DNA of 7,847 nt from Bacillota bacterium. Lineage in GTDB: Bacteria > Bacillota_I > Bacilli_A > RFN20 > CAG-826. The notes below the pieces were generated by a model. The model saw only the letters and a program-made list of their open reading frames with translations, did no database searches and was not told the origin of the DNA. The stretch is from contig JAEZUH010000022.1 in assembly GCA_023443485.1 (NCBI GenBank), positions 1 through 7,847 on the forward strand, given 5' to 3'. Positions 5,885 to 7,847 of this stretch are shown here, in pieces; the first letter of the stretch is position 1, and the number at the start of each line of letters is the position of its first letter. The position numbers and the translations under genes were made by a program.

Positions 5885-6661
5885 ATGTGGGAAAAAGAAC
5901 TTCAGGTCGCTATTGAAGCAGGCCTAGCCGCTCAAAAAGAAATCTTAGTCATTTATAACCAAAATTTTGATGTCGAAATCAAAGAAGATAATTCCCCTGT
6001 CACATTGGCAGATAAAAATTCTGACAGAATTATACGCGAGATATTGAGTAAAGCATTTCCTAAATATGCCTTTCTAACCGAAGAAAGCGAAGATGATATT
6101 TCAAGACTAAACAATGATTTTGTTTGGATTGTCGATCCTGTTGATGGGACAAAAGATTTCGTCGCTAGAGATGGTGGTTTTACTACCAATATTGCATTAT
6201 CCTACAAACATAAAGTTGTTGTCGGAGTTGTAGTTGTTCCTCTCACGGGTGAAATATATTACGCGTCTGAAAATAAAGGTGCTTTCTACCGCCATAATGG
6301 AAATGATCAAAAAATTCATGTCAATGATAAAACGGACAATCTCACCGTGCTTTGTAGTGTCTTTCATTCAAATGATATTGAAAGAGCCCTTATTGAAAAA
6401 CATTCTGATAAGATTAAACACATTCAAAAATTTGGTTCATCATTGAAACCTTGTCGAATCGCTCAAGGCTTAGCGGAAATTACTTATCGCATGAGCGCTG
6501 GCACCAAGGAATGGGATACCGCTGCGTCTCAAATTATTGTGGTTGAAGCAGGCGGTCTGTTTATCGAACCTGATGGAAAAGAAATAACGTATAACCGTAA
6601 AGATGTTTATAATCGCAAGGGCTATATTGTTGTTAACCGTAAAGAAAATATACTTCTGTAA
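5885..6661 (+). CDS. cysQ: CysQ-like 3'(2'),5'-bisphosphate nucleotidase (inositol monophosphatase superfamily)
   Basis: This is a Mg-dependent phosphatase of the inositol monophosphatase fold, closest by motif to the CysQ branch, which converts pAp to AMP. The 258-residue length is usual. Visible motifs: KEDNSPVTLAD (33-43), the metal ligands E66/E67 in LTEESE, the signature VDPVDGTKDF (83-92, with D84, D87, G88, T89), GSSLKPCRIAQGLAEI (184-199) and KEWDTAA (208-214, D211 as metal ligand). TKDF followed by R-GGFTTNIAL, and the GSSLK block, favour CysQ over inositol-1-phosphatase or fructose-bisphosphatase, though these are not fully excluded. It follows nrnA by 6 nt; AAGGAG at 5867-5872, inside the end of nrnA, stands 12 nt before the ATG. 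No sulfate-assimilation gene is visible, so pAp here would more likely come from acyl-carrier-protein phosphopantetheinylation. It is the last gene before the terminator. Confidence 0.87.
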   Translation: MWEKELQVAIEAGLAAQKEILVIYNQNFDVEIKEDNSPVTLADKNSDRIIREILSKAFPKYAFLTEESEDDISRLNNDFVWIVDPVDGTKDFVARDGGFTTNIALSYKHKVVVGVVVVPLTGEIYYASENKGAFYRHNGNDQKIHVNDKTDNLTVLCSVFHSNDIERALIEKHSDKIKHIQKFGSSLKPCRIAQGLAEITYRMSAGTKEWDTAASQIIVVEAGGLFIEPDGKEITYNRKDVYNRKGYIVVNRKENILL

Positions 6662-6665
6662 TAAT

Positions 6666-6704
6666 AAAAAAACAGCGTTCGATGGGAAATTACGCTGTTT
6701 TTTT
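6666..6704. terminator. Bidirectional intrinsic terminator between cysQ and tarJ
   Basis: A perfect 13-bp inverted repeat, arms 6666-6678 (seven A then CAGCGT) and 6692-6704 (ACGCTG then seven T), encloses a 13-nt loop. It gives a GC-rich hairpin core with a U-run in either direction. It lies 4 nt after the cysQ stop and 4 nt after the minus-strand tarJ stop, so it ends both convergent operons. Confidence 0.93.
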
Positions 6705-6708
6705 GTTT

Positions 6709-7743
6709 TTAAAACTTCATTATATTTTTGCCAATAATTTTCGTATTGGCTATGTCGGCTTCGTAACAATGATAAATGTCATGAATGCTCTTGATAGTTG
6801 TTTCAGAGATAATCATTGGCATAATTGCTTCTTGCAAATCTTTGATATCTAAGGCCTTCGCAACTGTTTCAAAATCGAGTCGAGAACTTCGAGTAATACC
6901 CTTGATATTTAATCCTTTTTCAAGAACTTTGCGAGTGTTGATATTTGCCCCACCTTCGCTTACACCCATCAAAATGAGATCGGCTCCGACCTGAGCAATA
7001 TCTATCATTTGATTAATGGCTGTCTCACTAAATTTTCCTCCGACACATTCAATTAAAGTGTCAAAAGGATAGTTTTCATAATCATTAAATGTAATAGCTT
7101 TTGCTTCTTTAAACATCGCAAGTTTGCTTTCGTCAATTCCAAAAACAGTGATGTCTTTTTTATAAATAAACCGAAGAACCATATATACTACATAAGCCAT
7201 TATTCCATCGCCGAAAATTGCGATTTTTTTCGCTTTTGAGAAATCAATTCTCCGACACGCGGCATTAGCAACACTCAATAGTTCGCTGTAGACAGCCACA
7301 CTTGGATTTACATTAGGGGAATACTTAACTAATAAATTTGGTTCACAAGCGTAAAATTTTCTTAAAAATCCATCCGCATTGCTGCTTCTAAAAGTGGCAA
7401 ATGGACAATAATTATTGCCCATTTCCTCATTAAAACATCTTTGGTGAGGGCAAGTTGGGCATAAGGTAGAATCAATTGAATTAGGAATTAAAATTACTTT
7501 ATCGCCGGGACAAAAATTCTTTGTCGGGTCTTTAATAACGGTTCCGACCGCTTCATGAATGGGAGTGAGAGGATATTTATGGTCTAAAAGATATCTATCG
7601 CGATTGCCAAGAAAATAGCGGATGTCCGCTTTGCATATCGCCATTCTATCCACTGAAACAAGAACCTTATCTTGAAAGTCGAGATTCTCAATGAATTGTT
7701 CTAAAACACCAGGTGAAGTCACTTTGTAATTGACGACAAACAT
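6709..7743 (-). CDS. tarJ: TarJ-like zinc-dependent ribulose-5-phosphate reductase (MDR family)
   Basis: TarJ reduces D-ribulose 5-phosphate to D-ribitol 5-phosphate with NADPH, supplying TarI for CDP-ribitol synthesis in the cytoplasm. The 344-residue product is a medium-chain dehydrogenase close in length to characterised TarJ (about 340). The catalytic zinc site is readable as C37 (in ICKADIRYFLGNRD), H63-E64 (in IHEAVG) and E154 (in YSELLS). The nucleotide-binding segment is KIAIFGDGIMAYVV (G178, G180, A183). Family-typical blocks FRSSNADGF (118-126), ECVGGKFSETAINQMID and MGVSEGGANINTRKVLEKGL follow. Unlike the S. aureus protein as I recall it, this one keeps a four-cysteine lobe, C95, C98, C103 and C113, probably the structural zinc site of classical alcohol dehydrogenases. 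The ATG shares one base with the upstream tarI-like stop (TAATG). GAGG, read on the minus strand at 7754-7751, is well placed 7 nt before it. A related polyol dehydrogenase with another substrate is the main alternative. Confidence 0.87.
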   Translation of the reverse strand: MFVVNYKVTSPGVLEQFIENLDFQDKVLVSVDRMAICKADIRYFLGNRDRYLLDHKYPLTPIHEAVGTVIKDPTKNFCPGDKVILIPNSIDSTLCPTCPHQRCFNEEMGNNYCPFATFRSSNADGFLRKFYACEPNLLVKYSPNVNPSVAVYSELLSVANAACRRIDFSKAKKIAIFGDGIMAYVVYMVLRFIYKKDITVFGIDESKLAMFKEAKAITFNDYENYPFDTLIECVGGKFSETAINQMIDIAQVGADLILMGVSEGGANINTRKVLEKGLNIKGITRSSRLDFETVAKALDIKDLQEAIMPMIISETTIKSIHDIYHCYEADIANTKIIGKNIMKF

Positions 7744-7847
7744 TATAAAACCTCAGATTTTCCTAATTTAAGCAATGCTTTTAGCATCATTAAATCATCA
7801 AAAGTGGTGATCTTAAAATTTAGTTTTGAGCCTTCAACTAAATAGAC
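7743..7847 (-). CDS. tarI: TarI/IspD-family cytidylyltransferase, C-terminal 34 residues (partial)
   Basis: Reading leftward from the window edge, an open frame of 34 codons ends in TAA whose last base is the first base of the tarJ ATG. The peptide contains GSKLNFKITTFDDL followed by an amphipathic LKALLKLGKSEVL helix. NFKITT-x-DL is the conserved C-terminal segment of the IspD/TarI nucleotidyltransferases. TarI joins ribitol 5-phosphate to CMP from CTP, giving CDP-ribitol for wall teichoic acid or capsule. The catalytic N-terminal part is outside the window. Because the gene is translationally linked to tarJ, TarI is preferred over IspD, but the fragment alone cannot separate them; an IspD role alongside the ispF in this window is the alternative. 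Confidence 0.75.
   Translation of the reverse strand, partial: VYLVEGSKLNFKITTFDDLMMLKALLKLGKSEVL
7751..7754 (-). promoter_or_regulatory. Ribosome-binding site of tarJ inside the tarI-like gene
   Basis: On the minus strand GAGG stands 7 nt before the tarJ ATG and lies within the last codons of the upstream gene. With the TAATG overlap this supports coupled translation of the two enzymes and fixes the tarJ start. Confidence 0.6.

Noticed and set aside
5885..6661. Inositol-1-monophosphatase (SuhB) annotation
   Set aside because: The VDPVDGTKDF, FTTNIAL, GSSLK and KEWDTAA blocks fit the CysQ branch better, although the substrate is not proven.
1..7847. CRISPR array, tRNA/rRNA genes, insertion sequence or phage remnants
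   Set aside because: I saw no regularly spaced repeats, no tRNA-like cloverleaf between genes, and no transposase or phage motifs; genes fill nearly the whole window.

Overview
The window reads as a compact, AT-rich, low-GC Gram-positive (Bacillota) chromosome segment. The clearest lineage marker is rpoE, the RNA polymerase delta subunit, which is known only from this group. NrnA-type nanoRNase and a TarI/TarJ pair fit the same assignment. Tryptophan is encoded by TGG throughout, all nine visible stop codons are TAA, and TGA is never read as a sense codon, so the standard genetic code fits. I cannot name the genus; a Bacilli or Mollicutes-neighbour lineage is an inference.

Layout, left to right. 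(1) Nt 1-1199, plus strand: the C-terminal part of an FtsX/MacB-type ABC transporter permease whose frame runs off the left edge. (2) Nt 1265-2858: ychF and ispF, 1 nt apart, behind a sigma-A-like promoter at 1208-1235. (3) Nt 2902-6661: argS, rpoE, nrnA and a cysQ-like gene, tightly packed, behind a second sigma-A-like promoter at 2860-2887. (4) Nt 6666-6704: a perfect 13-bp inverted repeat flanked by A and T runs, a bidirectional terminator between convergent genes. (5) Nt 6709-7847, minus strand: a tarJ-like dehydrogenase preceded by the last 34 codons of a tarI/ispD-like cytidylyltransferase, joined by a TAATG overlap.

How the genes fit together. The argS-rpoE-nrnA-cysQ run combines tRNA charging, RNA polymerase recycling, degradation of very short RNAs and hydrolysis of pAp. 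NrnA and CysQ can both act on pAp, and pAp is known to inhibit oligoribonuclease activity in other bacteria, so their adjacency may be functional. The minus-strand pair would make CDP-ribitol for teichoic acid or another ribitol-phosphate polymer. IspF belongs to the MEP isoprenoid pathway.

I found no CRISPR array, tRNA, rRNA, insertion sequence or phage gene, and no intergenic gap longer than 66 nt. Most of the window is housekeeping. The less ordinary items are repeats overlapping the ychF and argS promoters, the delta/nanoRNase/pAp-phosphatase cassette, a TarJ with a four-cysteine probable zinc lobe, and an IspF with a variant C-terminal motif. I did not find convincing evidence for an undescribed system.
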